DNA from: Leptospira sp.
Lineage (GTDB): Bacteria; Spirochaetota; Leptospiria; Leptospirales; Leptospiraceae
Length of the DNA stretch: 61,749 nucleotides
Assembly: GCA_027533185.1 (NCBI GenBank)
Contig: JAPZTS010000034.1
Coordinates: forward strand, 1 to 61,749
Reading direction: 5' to 3'
In this document: one piece after another, positions 49,826 through 57,988 of the stretch
Layout of the letters: every line of letters starts with the position of its first letter
Position numbering within the stretch: position 1 is the stretch's first letter
Notes under the pieces: model-generated
Told to the model about the DNA's origin: nothing
The model's input: the letters and a program-made list of their open reading frames with translations, nothing else
Database searches by the model: none
Program-made: the position numbers and the translations under genes

Positions 49826-51007
49826 ATGAAGTTAGAATTTATCACAAAAAATCTCAGAAAAATCAGTGTGCTTATTTTGGTTTTAAGTATTGGATACTTT
49901 GGTTACACGAAATTTTTTTCCAAAGCCAATGCAACGGAAGTGTTGTCGGACGACAAAACCAAATTCCGGATTTCAGATGAAATTCAAAAGTCCCATCCCT
50001 TTTCTCTCGTATACTTGGAAGAAAAAGGCCTTGAAGAAGAACTCCAACTTCCTGGCACCGTTTCTTATGACATGAATAATGTGGCAAAAGTAGGATCTCG
50101 TGTGAGTGGGCGGTTGCAACAGATTTTTGTAAAAGAAGGTGATTACGTCAAAAAAGGAACAGCTTTAGCGAGTTTACAATCTGTGGAACTGGGTGCAACA
50201 GAGGCAAATTACCTCAAATCCCGGGCAAGACTTGAAGCTCTAAAAGTACAGGCGGACCGTGCCAAAGATTTGTATGAAAGAAAAGTAACCTCTGCTAAAG
50301 AGTACGAAATGTCCTTGATGGATTATAAAACAGTAAAAGCGGAGATGGAAACTTCGCGAAATGCCTTAGAGAATCTAGGTTTGAATGAGGTTGAAATTTC
50401 CAATCTTGAGCAAGGTAAATACAATTCAAAAAATCTTTTTATTCGCACTCCCATTTCAGGAAGTGTTACGGTTCGTGAAGCTATAATTGGACAAGCTGTG
50501 AATGCACGGGACAATTTGTTCACAGTTGCTGATTTAAATGTACTTTGGATCAATTTGGAAGTTTATGAAAAGGATCTATCTGTAATTGGTATCGGCAATG
50601 AGGCAAAAGTAATTCCTATTGGTTCCAAATCAGAACCATTAAAAGCTAGAGTATCTCATGTTGGGGATATTATTGATCCCATTAAAAAGACAGCAGAGAT
50701 CCGTTTAGAAGTTCGAAGTCCACGTGGTAAACTCCGACCTGGACAGAGTGTAAGTGCGACTGTCGTCGGTGCCATGGTAGAATCGACACAAAACAAACCT
50801 AAGGTTTTACCAGAGTCTTGTATCCATAAAATTGAAGGCGAGAACTATGTTTTTGTCCGCAATGGAGATGGAAGTTTTACGGCAAAAAAGATCGTCCTCG
50901 GCAAAAACTACGACAGTTGGATAGAAGTTGTGAGTGGACTTGAGTCGGGGGAGGCTGTTGTAAATGAAGGAAGTTTCGTTCTAAAAAGCGAGTTCTTAAA
51001 ATTATAA
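49826..51007 (+). CDS. czcB: RND periplasmic membrane fusion protein, CzcB type
   Basis: A 393-residue membrane fusion protein with an N-terminal anchor (ISVLILVLSIGYFGYTKFF), a lipoyl/biotinyl-like domain (VSGRLQQIFVKEGDYVKKGTALASL), an alpha-hairpin (about 125-195), and a beta-barrel with RTPISGSVTVREAIIGQAV and the C-terminal VVSGLESGEAVV. It bridges CzcA and the outer-membrane channel. No long His-rich metal-binding region is seen. Start 2 nt after the channel stop. Confidence 0.9.
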   Translation: MKLEFITKNLRKISVLILVLSIGYFGYTKFFSKANATEVLSDDKTKFRISDEIQKSHPFSLVYLEEKGLEEELQLPGTVSYDMNNVAKVGSRVSGRLQQIFVKEGDYVKKGTALASLQSVELGATEANYLKSRARLEALKVQADRAKDLYERKVTSAKEYEMSLMDYKTVKAEMETSRNALENLGLNEVEISNLEQGKYNSKNLFIRTPISGSVTVREAIIGQAVNARDNLFTVADLNVLWINLEVYEKDLSVIGIGNEAKVIPIGSKSEPLKARVSHVGDIIDPIKKTAEIRLEVRSPRGKLRPGQSVSATVVGAMVESTQNKPKVLPESCIHKIEGENYVFVRNGDGSFTAKKIVLGKNYDSWIEVVSGLESGEAVVNEGSFVLKSEFLKL

Positions 51008-51015
51008 GTTTTTAG

Positions 51016-51051
51016 TTGACATAACGGATATTTCCTATTTATCTGTATAGT
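51016..51051 (+). promoter_or_regulatory. lexA promoter region without a ribosome-binding site
   Basis: A perfect TTGACA (51016-51021) lies 30 nt before the lexA ATG, followed by AT-rich DNA with TATTTA (51036-51041) and TATAGT (51046-51051) but no well-spaced -10. No purine-rich ribosome-binding site precedes the ATG. CTGT-N8-AAAG (51043-51058), one base off the E. coli SOS form CTGT-N8-ACAG, spans the start codon; this match is weak. Confidence 0.35.
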
Positions 51052-51660
51052 ATGAAAGACCTTACCGAAAAACAGGAATCCGTCCTGCAATTTATTACTG
51101 AAATTGTGAGAGAGAAGGGGTTTCCTCCTACGATTCGGGAGATTGGTGACCAATTCGGGATCACCGCCAAGGGAGCATACGACCACCTTAAGGCAATTGA
51201 GAAAAAAGGGTATATCCGAACTTCTAAGAACCAAAGCCGTGCCATTGAGCTTCTCAAAGGTGCCTCTGAGGAAGCGTTGGTAGTTCGAGCTTCCGGGATT
51301 CCTCTTCTCGGTCAGGTGGCAGCTGGATCCCCCATTCTTGCTGAAGAGAATATCGAAGAATACATTGCTGTGCCTGATGATCTTGCAACGAAACCAGGCA
51401 CTTTCGCCTTACGCGTGCGAGGGGACTCCATGGTAGAGGCTGGCATCAGCGATGGAGATATAGCTATCATCCAAAAAAAAGAGACTGCTAGAAACGGGGA
51501 GATTGTCGTGGCTCTCATTGAAAATGAAGCAACTCTAAAGGTGTTTTTTAAAGAGGCCGACCACATTCGTTTGGAACCGAGAAACGCAAAACTAAAACCC
51601 ATTAAGGTGAAAAAAGTTCACATACTGGGAAAACTAATCGGACTGTATCGTATTTACTGA
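51052..51660 (+). CDS. lexA: LexA SOS repressor / autoprotease
   Basis: A 202-residue repressor. The N-terminal winged helix-turn-helix matches LexA from its first residues (MKDLTEKQESVLQFI; GFPPTIREIG). The self-cleavage site is A91-G92 in VAAGSP, with the catalytic Ser S126 in RGDSMVEAGI and Lys K163. It should control DNA-damage genes and itself. The start is firm by homology even though no ribosome-binding site is visible. Downstream genes follow within about 35 nt and could be under the same control. Confidence 0.95.
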   Translation: MKDLTEKQESVLQFITEIVREKGFPPTIREIGDQFGITAKGAYDHLKAIEKKGYIRTSKNQSRAIELLKGASEEALVVRASGIPLLGQVAAGSPILAEENIEEYIAVPDDLATKPGTFALRVRGDSMVEAGISDGDIAIIQKKETARNGEIVVALIENEATLKVFFKEADHIRLEPRNAKLKPIKVKKVHILGKLIGLYRIY

Positions 51661-51693
51661 TTGACCCAACTCTTCCAGCGGGAGAGGGTTCAG

Positions 51694-51972
51694 ATGATGT
51701 ACTTTAGAATCATTTTATTTTCATTGCTTTTCGTTTCATGCGCTCCAGAACGTCAGCAAATTGAAGCACATGACCTCAAACGAGTTTTGGAGAGGTTTTC
51801 ACAGAATCGTATCCAAACAGGAATTGTTGCTACTGATAGCAAAGGGGCACCTTCCGACAAAGTTCTATTTGAAGAAGCCTGCGAAGTTTACAGGCTTTCC
51901 CTCCCCAAGGCAAAAGAAATGCTAAAAAGCCAAAACCCAAGTCTCTTTGAATCTATATATGGAAACGAATGA
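51694..51972 (+). CDS. small putative lipoprotein, 92 aa
   Basis: A 92-residue protein with a hydrophobic signal (YFRIILFSLLFVSC) and lipobox Cys. The mature part is helical and polar with no recognised domain. The ATG at 51694 has GGGAGAGGG 5 nt upstream, which decides it against a TTG at 51661. The stop overlaps the upstream region of ctp, whose ATG follows at 51974. Confidence 0.75.
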   Translation: MMYFRIILFSLLFVSCAPERQQIEAHDLKRVLERFSQNRIQTGIVATDSKGAPSDKVLFEEACEVYRLSLPKAKEMLKSQNPSLFESIYGNE

Positions 51973-51973
51973 A

Positions 51974-53341
51974 ATGAAACATAGGGAACGAGTCCTTTGG
52001 ATCTTTGGAATTTTTTCTGCTCTAGGCATTGGATTTTTTTACTCTCCAACAAAGGTATCTGCCATTTCGGAAGATGCCGAAAAATACCTTCTAAACCTAC
52101 ACGAAGTGGTCAATTTTATTGAGAATGACTATGTAGAACCACCGCTAGAGAAGAAAATCTATGTAGGTGCCATTCAAGGAGCTTTACAGAGTTTAGGTGA
52201 TCCACATTCGCGCTTTTTAGATGCCGAGGAATTTGCTGAACTCCAGAACGAAACCAAGGGTAGTTTTGGAGGTATTGGTGTTGAAGTGAGTTTCCAAGAG
52301 AGTGCTTTCGTTATCATTGCTCCTATTGAGGGAACACCAGCATGGAAGGCGGGTCTCCTCCCACAAGATCGCATTATTGAAATCAATGGAAAGTCAACAA
52401 AGGCAGTTTCTTTGAGTGACTCAATAAATATGATGAGAGGAGAAGTTGGTTCTTCGGTGACCATGAAAATCGAACGAAAAGGACTCAAAGAACCAATGGT
52501 TGTAAACTTGGTTCGAGAACTCATTCAAATCAAATACATTCGTTCATCTTATTTCGAAAAAGAAAAAACTGGCTATATCAAATTGGTCCAATTTATGGGT
52601 CGAGAGAATACAAAAAAGGAGTTCATTAAACATTTAGAGAATCTAAAATCAAAAGGTGCAGACAAACTAGTGTTAGATATGCGGATGAACCCTGGTGGTC
52701 TTTTAGATCTAGCAATTGATCTAGCCGATTTATTTTTGCCGCCTGGATTGGAAATTGTTTCTGTAAAGGGAAGAGGTGGTGTCCTTGTTCGTAGTTACAA
52801 GTCTGAAAAGTCAAAGGACAAGTATATTGATCTTCCCATTGTTATCCTTTTGAATAATGGATCTGCAAGCGCCTCAGAGATATTAGCTGGAGCTTTAAAG
52901 GACAATAAACGAGCAAAGGTTGTTGGAACTCAAAGCTTTGGAAAAGGTTCCGTTCAGTCTATTTTCCCGCTTTCCAACGGGACCGGAGTCGCGATCACCA
53001 TTCAAAAATACTATACACCTTCCGGTGTCTCTATACATGGAAAGGGAATTACTCCCGATCTAGTCGTAAACCCAATTCAAGCTTCCGATGATGAAAGATT
53101 TAACTTAGAAAAGGCGATAAAGAAAAATTTGATTCGCCCATTTTTAGAAAAAACGCCTGAATATAATGAAACTGCCGTAAAGGACTTCCAAAATCTTTTA
53201 CGATCCGAAAAACTTTCAGTCTCGGATTCAGTAGCAAAACTCTTTCTCTATAATGAAATGAGGCAGAATACATCCAATTCGATTCCCAATTTGGAGTTGG
53301 ACCTGCAGCTGTCTGAGGCAATTCGAATTTTAAAAGAATAA
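51974..53341 (+). CDS. ctpA: C-terminal processing peptidase (S41 family)
   Basis: A 455-residue periplasmic serine protease with an N-terminal anchor or signal (VLWIFGIFSALGIGFFY), a PDZ domain (GGIGVEVSFQE...GLLPQDRIIEING), and the S41 protease core. The Ser-Lys dyad is S299 (in NNGSASASE) and K324 (in SFGKGSVQ), 25 residues apart as in Prc. The ATG at 51974 has GGAA upstream; TTG 51947 and ATG 51959 are alternatives that overlap the lipoprotein gene. Its TAA overlaps the tsaD ATG. Confidence 0.93.
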   Translation: MKHRERVLWIFGIFSALGIGFFYSPTKVSAISEDAEKYLLNLHEVVNFIENDYVEPPLEKKIYVGAIQGALQSLGDPHSRFLDAEEFAELQNETKGSFGGIGVEVSFQESAFVIIAPIEGTPAWKAGLLPQDRIIEINGKSTKAVSLSDSINMMRGEVGSSVTMKIERKGLKEPMVVNLVRELIQIKYIRSSYFEKEKTGYIKLVQFMGRENTKKEFIKHLENLKSKGADKLVLDMRMNPGGLLDLAIDLADLFLPPGLEIVSVKGRGGVLVRSYKSEKSKDKYIDLPIVILLNNGSASASEILAGALKDNKRAKVVGTQSFGKGSVQSIFPLSNGTGVAITIQKYYTPSGVSIHGKGITPDLVVNPIQASDDERFNLEKAIKKNLIRPFLEKTPEYNETAVKDFQNLLRSEKLSVSDSVAKLFLYNEMRQNTSNSIPNLELDLQLSEAIRILKE

Positions 53342-54360
53342 TGGCTTTAGGACTTGGTATTGAAACAAGTTGCGACGAAACTTCTATTTCCGTTGTGGAA
53401 GATGGAAACACCCTCCGTTCCCTAAAAATATTCAGTCAAATTGAAATCCACTCTGCGTATCGTGGGGTGGTTCCTGAGGTTGCCTCGAGAGCTCACTTGG
53501 AGAAGATAAATGGAATCTATGCGGATGTCCTTCGTGAATCCCAAGTGAGTGCGGGGGATCTGGATTATGTTGCTGTTTCAAGCCATCCAGGGTTAGTTGG
53601 GTCTTTAATGATGGGGGCACAATTGGCAAGGTGTATCCATTTGGTTCACAAAACCCCAATCATCTCCGTCAATCATCTCGAAGCTCATTTAGCGGTTGTT
53701 GGGTTAGAATCTCAACTACCGCCCTTTCCGTTTTTAGGAGTTTTGCTATCGGGTGGCAATAGTTCCGTTTATATCTATAAAAATTTTGGGGAACTTGAAC
53801 TGATCGCAGATACTTTGGATGATTCCCTCGGCGAGGCTTTTGATAAAGTAAGTTCCATCTTGGGTTTGCCATATCCAGGTGGACCTTATGTTGAGAAACA
53901 AGCAAATGCTTATGCACAAAAAAAGGAGCCATCGTTTTTTCCAAAACTTTTAAAGGAGGACAGAGCAGATCAAATACGATTTTCATACAGTGGGCTGAAA
54001 ACTGCTGTGCTTGTGCATCTGAAACAAAATCCGAATCCAAATATCCCAAAAGTTTGTCATGACTTCCAAGAAACTGCTTTTGAGCTAGTAGTTCGAAATA
54101 TTCACAAATCTGTAACAAAAACAGGACTCAGAAGTATTGTATGTGCTGGTGGTGTGCTTGCCAACACAACCCTCAGGCGCAAATTGGAACAAGCTGCGGA
54201 CGACTTCGGTTGGAATCTCAGCTATCCAAAACAAAAAGTTCTCTGCACGGACAATGGAGCGATGGTAGCCTGTTTGGGTTACCATCTTTGGAAGTCTGGA
54301 GTTCGCGCGGAATTGGATTTTAAAATTAGCCCAAAAAGAAGTTTTGAAGAAACACTATGA
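53341..54360 (+). CDS. tsaD: tRNA N6-threonylcarbamoyladenosine synthase subunit TsaD
   Basis: A 339-residue ASKHA-fold protein that transfers threonylcarbamoyl to A37 of ANN-decoding tRNAs. The metal ligands are H112 and H116 in NHLEAH, with the N-terminal GIETSCDETSI, the GGNSSVYIY motif, and CAGGVLANT near the C-terminus. The ATG overlaps the ctp stop by one base (TAATG) and the stop overlaps pssA by ATGA. Confidence 0.96.
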   Translation: MALGLGIETSCDETSISVVEDGNTLRSLKIFSQIEIHSAYRGVVPEVASRAHLEKINGIYADVLRESQVSAGDLDYVAVSSHPGLVGSLMMGAQLARCIHLVHKTPIISVNHLEAHLAVVGLESQLPPFPFLGVLLSGGNSSVYIYKNFGELELIADTLDDSLGEAFDKVSSILGLPYPGGPYVEKQANAYAQKKEPSFFPKLLKEDRADQIRFSYSGLKTAVLVHLKQNPNPNIPKVCHDFQETAFELVVRNIHKSVTKTGLRSIVCAGGVLANTTLRRKLEQAADDFGWNLSYPKQKVLCTDNGAMVACLGYHLWKSGVRAELDFKISPKRSFEETL

Positions 54361-55112
54361 AAATTAACCTTACTTGGATTCCAAATACACTCACACTGGG
54401 AAACTTAACATTGGGATTTGTATCAATGCTTCTGGTTTCAGAAGTCACGCCCGCACACACAAATGCGCATGAAATGTTTACTATGGCAGGAGTTTTTATC
54501 ATCTTAGCTGCGTTATTCGATGGATTTGATGGAATGGCTGCTCGGGCGTTAAATGCAACAAGTGAGTTGGGAGCGGATCTGGACAGTTTGGCTGATTTGA
54601 CTACTTTTGGAATTGCGCCAGGTTTCCTTTCCTATCGTATGTTCTTTTCCGATTTGAAATTGGATATTCTTGGTAAGCCAGAATTTTTGCCTCTGGGAAT
54701 GTTTGTTGCGGCACTCTATCCTATTTGTGCTGCCTACCGTTTGGCTCGGTTTAATGTGGCCCACGATCCCAAGTCTTTTGTCGGACTACCGAGCCCTGTT
54801 GCCGGAGTTGTTGTTGGGATTTTTCCGTTAGTGTTCCAGGTATCCCAGGTTCCGAGGCTCGTTGCCCTTGTATTTTTTGTGCTTACCGCACTCCTAATGG
54901 TTTCCACATTACGATATTCAAAACCTCAAGTAGCGATGCGTGGTCTCTTTTCTTGGAAAAAAATTGGAGTTACAGTCTTTGGGTTTGGCCTTCTTTTATT
55001 AGCAATAGGTCTTTATAGATGGCCTTATGTTCTGTATGGGGCCGTTGGTTTTTACGTTTTTTCTGGAATCGTTGCCTTTGTGATCCACACGATCCAAGAA
55101 CTTAGAGTTTAA
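54357..55112 (+). CDS. pssA: CDP-diacylglycerol-serine O-phosphatidyltransferase
   Basis: A 251-residue membrane enzyme of the CDP-alcohol phosphotransferase family, with the signature DG-x2-AR-x8-G-x3-D-x3-D intact in the stretch starting at DGFDGMAAR. It has about seven hydrophobic segments. The preference for serine (phosphatidylserine, then phosphatidylethanolamine) fits the NTLTLGNLTLGFVSM N-terminus; a related phosphatidylglycerol synthase is less likely. Its 3' end overlaps the STAS gene by 4 nt, on the opposite strand. Confidence 0.87.
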   Translation: MKINLTWIPNTLTLGNLTLGFVSMLLVSEVTPAHTNAHEMFTMAGVFIILAALFDGFDGMAARALNATSELGADLDSLADLTTFGIAPGFLSYRMFFSDLKLDILGKPEFLPLGMFVAALYPICAAYRLARFNVAHDPKSFVGLPSPVAGVVVGIFPLVFQVSQVPRLVALVFFVLTALLMVSTLRYSKPQVAMRGLFSWKKIGVTVFGFGLLLLAIGLYRWPYVLYGAVGFYVFSGIVAFVIHTIQELRV

Positions 55113-55414
55113 ACAATATGGAACGCTTGGAAGAGGTTTGCCACGGCAAATATAGTGCGAACCTCTGGCGACAGATTTTCAATTTTTACGGTTTGATTTG
55201 AGGCTTTTGTTGCGTTGTAGGTGTAGAGGAGTAAGCCTATACCCGAAGAATCGATGTATGCGAGTTCTTGAAAATCAAAAATAATTTCTCGTTTGTCCTT
55301 CTCGATTAGGTCTTTGATGGTCGATTTTAGCTCTTTTGTGTCTTTTATAGAGAGGTTTCCTTTTAGGTAAATTCTTGCAATTTGACCATCTTCCTTTACC
55401 TGGTATTCGAACAT
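55109..55414 (-). CDS. STAS-domain anti-sigma factor antagonist
   Basis: A 101-residue SpoIIAA-like protein, all STAS domain, with the phosphorylation motif D55-S-S-G-I-G. Such proteins are phosphorylated by an anti-sigma kinase and released by a PP2C phosphatase (family knowledge); no kinase or phosphatase gene is in the window. Converges with pssA with a 4-nt overlap. Confidence 0.86.
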   Translation of the reverse strand: MFEYQVKEDGQIARIYLKGNLSIKDTKELKSTIKDLIEKDKREIIFDFQELAYIDSSGIGLLLYTYNATKASNQTVKIENLSPEVRTIFAVANLFQAFHIV

Positions 55415-55452
55415 AACTTAAGTTAAAACAACTTGAGGAAACGAAATGTGAC

Positions 55453-55475
55453 AATCAAAAAACGTTTGATTTTTA
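55453..55475. terminator. possible weak hairpin terminator
   Basis: AATCAAA and TTTGATT form a 7-bp stem with loop AAACG, followed by a short T-run on the plus strand. It lies between STAS and the MBL-fold gene, and could end plus-strand transcripts from pssA. The A/T-rich stem makes it weak. Confidence 0.3.
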
Positions 55476-55500
55476 AAGAATCTTACCTAAAAAATAACCA

Positions 55501-56457
55501 ATGAAAATTAAGTTTTGGGGAGTTAGAGGCTCTATTGGTTCACCCATCCGACCGGAACGAGTAAAACATAAAATTGAAAAGGTTTTAGCACTTGCAAGCC
55601 CTACTGATATCCAAAATCAAAATAGCATTTCTAAATTTTTAGATTCACTTAGCTTTTCTACTTCGTCAACTTATGGTGGTAATACGACTTGTATTGAAAT
55701 TCGTGACAAAGAAGGCAATCTAATCATTATAGATGGCGGCACAGGTCTACGGGAATTGGGAAATTCTATGATGGCTGAAGATTTTGGAAAAGGGAAGGGG
55801 CATGCGTTTTGGATACTTACGCATACACATTGGGATCATATACAAGGAATTCCATTTTTTGTGCCTTTGTTTTTACCAGGCAATCATTTTGAATTTGTGT
55901 CGGCAATGGAAGATGCGGAAAAGAGATTGGAACATCAATTTGTGTTTACTCACTTTCCTGTTTCCTTTGATCATTACGCGGCAAAAAAGACTTTCAGCTA
56001 CCTTCCTGAAGGCAGTTCTATAGCGCTTGGTCCACATATCACCGCAATGGGCAAGTCGGTACGTCATCCTGGCGGAAGTTTTTCTTACCGTTTTACAGAA
56101 GATGGAAAAACCATAATATTTGCATCCGATGCTGAATTCAATTTGGAAGAAATGGAAAATATAGATACCTATATCGAATACTTTGCGAATGCTGATGTCC
56201 TCGTATTTGATACACAGTATACGTTTGAAGAATCTCTGCAAAAGATTGATTGGGGGCATAGTTCTGCATCGATCGCAACGGATATTGCTTTACGAGCAAA
56301 AGTAAAAAAATTGGTTATGTTTCACCATGATCCATCTTATGATGATGAAAAATTGGATTTAGTTTATCTTCGTGCCTTAAAGTACAAAGAAATGTTTGAT
56401 CCAAATGGAAATTTGGAAATTATTATGGCTTATGAAAGTTTGGAAATAGAGGTTTAA
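55501..56457 (+). CDS. MBL-fold metallo-hydrolase
   Basis: A 318-residue metallo-beta-lactamase-fold enzyme. The metal site HTHWDH (H108, H110, D112, H113) is intact, with a downstream RHPGGS, SDAEF and FHHDPSYDD. The N-terminal FWGVRGSIG resembles the phosphodiesterase-like branch (COG1235/PhnP-like, cyclic nucleotide or phosphodiester substrates). The substrate cannot be read from the sequence. glpK follows after 1 nt. Confidence 0.82.
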   Translation: MKIKFWGVRGSIGSPIRPERVKHKIEKVLALASPTDIQNQNSISKFLDSLSFSTSSTYGGNTTCIEIRDKEGNLIIIDGGTGLRELGNSMMAEDFGKGKGHAFWILTHTHWDHIQGIPFFVPLFLPGNHFEFVSAMEDAEKRLEHQFVFTHFPVSFDHYAAKKTFSYLPEGSSIALGPHITAMGKSVRHPGGSFSYRFTEDGKTIIFASDAEFNLEEMENIDTYIEYFANADVLVFDTQYTFEESLQKIDWGHSSASIATDIALRAKVKKLVMFHHDPSYDDEKLDLVYLRALKYKEMFDPNGNLEIIMAYESLEIEV

Positions 56458-56458
56458 A

Positions 56459-57955
56459 ATGGCAAACAAAGGTTATATCATTGGAATTGATGCAGGAACT
56501 ACCGGAATACGTACTTTTTGCTTCAATGATAAGGGAAAAGTAATTTCTTCAGCTTACCAAGAGTTCAAACAATACTATCCAAAACCTGGTTGGGTGGAAC
56601 ACGACCCAGAGGAAATCTGGGTCAAAACACAAAAGTTAATTGGAGAAGCGATTCGAAAGGGAAAGCTAAACCCTAAGGACGCCGTTACAATTGGAATCAC
56701 CAACCAAAGGGAAACTTCAGTTGTCTGGGATAAAAAAACGGGAAAACCAATATATAATGCAATCGTCTGGCAATGCCGTAGGACTTCAGATATTTGTACC
56801 AATCTAAAAAAGCAAAGTCTCGAATCGAATTTTAGAAATAAAACAGGCCTTGTCTTAGACGCATACTTCTCTGGAACAAAAGTTCAATGGATCCTTGACA
56901 ACGTAAAAGGAGCAAGAGCAAAAGCAGAGAAAGGTGATCTATTGTTTGGAACGATTGATACTTGGCTTCTTTACAAATTGACGAACCATAAAGAACACAA
57001 AACAGATCATACGAATGCATCCAGAACCTTACTCTTCAATATCCAAAGTAAAGAATGGGATGAAGAACTTTGTGAAATTTTACGAGTTCCTATGTCAATG
57101 CTTCCAGAGGCACACAACTCGAAAAATCTTTTCGGATACACTTCCAATGTGAAAACTCTTCCAGATGGTATACCTATTTCTTCGTTAGTTGGTGATCAAC
57201 AAGGTGCTTTATTTGGTCAATTGTGCACAGAACCTGGCGAAGCAAAAAATACGTATGGAACGGGATGCTTTTTGCTATTCAATGTGGGTGATGAATTTCG
57301 TATCTCCAATCTTGGACTCATCACAACACTTGCATTAGGTCCAGATGGAAAAACTGTATACTGTCTCGAAGGCTCAGTATTTATCGGTGGCGCAGTAGTT
57401 CAATTCCTTCGCGACAATTTAGAATTTTTTAAATACTCAAAAGATTCGGAAAAACTAGTTAAATCCATTAAAACCAAAGATGATATTGTTTTTGTGCCTG
57501 CATTTGCAGGTCTTGGTGCTCCGCATTGGGACCAAGAAGCTCGTGGCGCTATATTTGGTCTGAGTAGGGATACAACACCTGCACAAATTACAAGAGCCGC
57601 TTTAAAGGCAATTGCATTACAGTCTTATGAACTTGCACATGCGATGGAAAAGGAAACAGGCAAACCTTTAAAATACCTTCGGGTAGATGGAGGTGCCACT
57701 TCGAATGCTTGGCTTATGCAATTTCAGGCAGATATTTTGGGAACAAAAGTCATTCGACCACAGAATGTCGATACAACGGTGTTAGGAGCCGCATACTTAG
57801 CTGGGTTGGAGAGGGGATTTTTTAAATCTGTTTCTGCCCTTAGAAAGTTAGAAACAAAAAACACCCAATTTCAACCTAAGATGGCAGAAGCGGAAAGAAA
57901 GTCAGAAATCAATAAATGGAATTGGGCGGTCAAAAGGGTGAAGTCAACCGAATGA
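56459..57955 (+). CDS. glpK: glycerol kinase
   Basis: A 498-residue FGGY-family kinase that phosphorylates glycerol to sn-glycerol 3-phosphate. N-terminal IIGIDAGTTGIRTF (phosphate-binding), NQRETSVVWD, and GGATSNAWLMQFQADIL near the C-terminus are typical. Length equals E. coli GlpK (502). No glpF or glpD neighbours. Preceded by the MBL-fold gene in the same direction. Confidence 0.95.
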   Translation: MANKGYIIGIDAGTTGIRTFCFNDKGKVISSAYQEFKQYYPKPGWVEHDPEEIWVKTQKLIGEAIRKGKLNPKDAVTIGITNQRETSVVWDKKTGKPIYNAIVWQCRRTSDICTNLKKQSLESNFRNKTGLVLDAYFSGTKVQWILDNVKGARAKAEKGDLLFGTIDTWLLYKLTNHKEHKTDHTNASRTLLFNIQSKEWDEELCEILRVPMSMLPEAHNSKNLFGYTSNVKTLPDGIPISSLVGDQQGALFGQLCTEPGEAKNTYGTGCFLLFNVGDEFRISNLGLITTLALGPDGKTVYCLEGSVFIGGAVVQFLRDNLEFFKYSKDSEKLVKSIKTKDDIVFVPAFAGLGAPHWDQEARGAIFGLSRDTTPAQITRAALKAIALQSYELAHAMEKETGKPLKYLRVDGGATSNAWLMQFQADILGTKVIRPQNVDTTVLGAAYLAGLERGFFKSVSALRKLETKNTQFQPKMAEAERKSEINKWNWAVKRVKSTE

Positions 57956-57988
57956 AGCAGATATTCGTGAGAGTTCATAATTTTTGAT

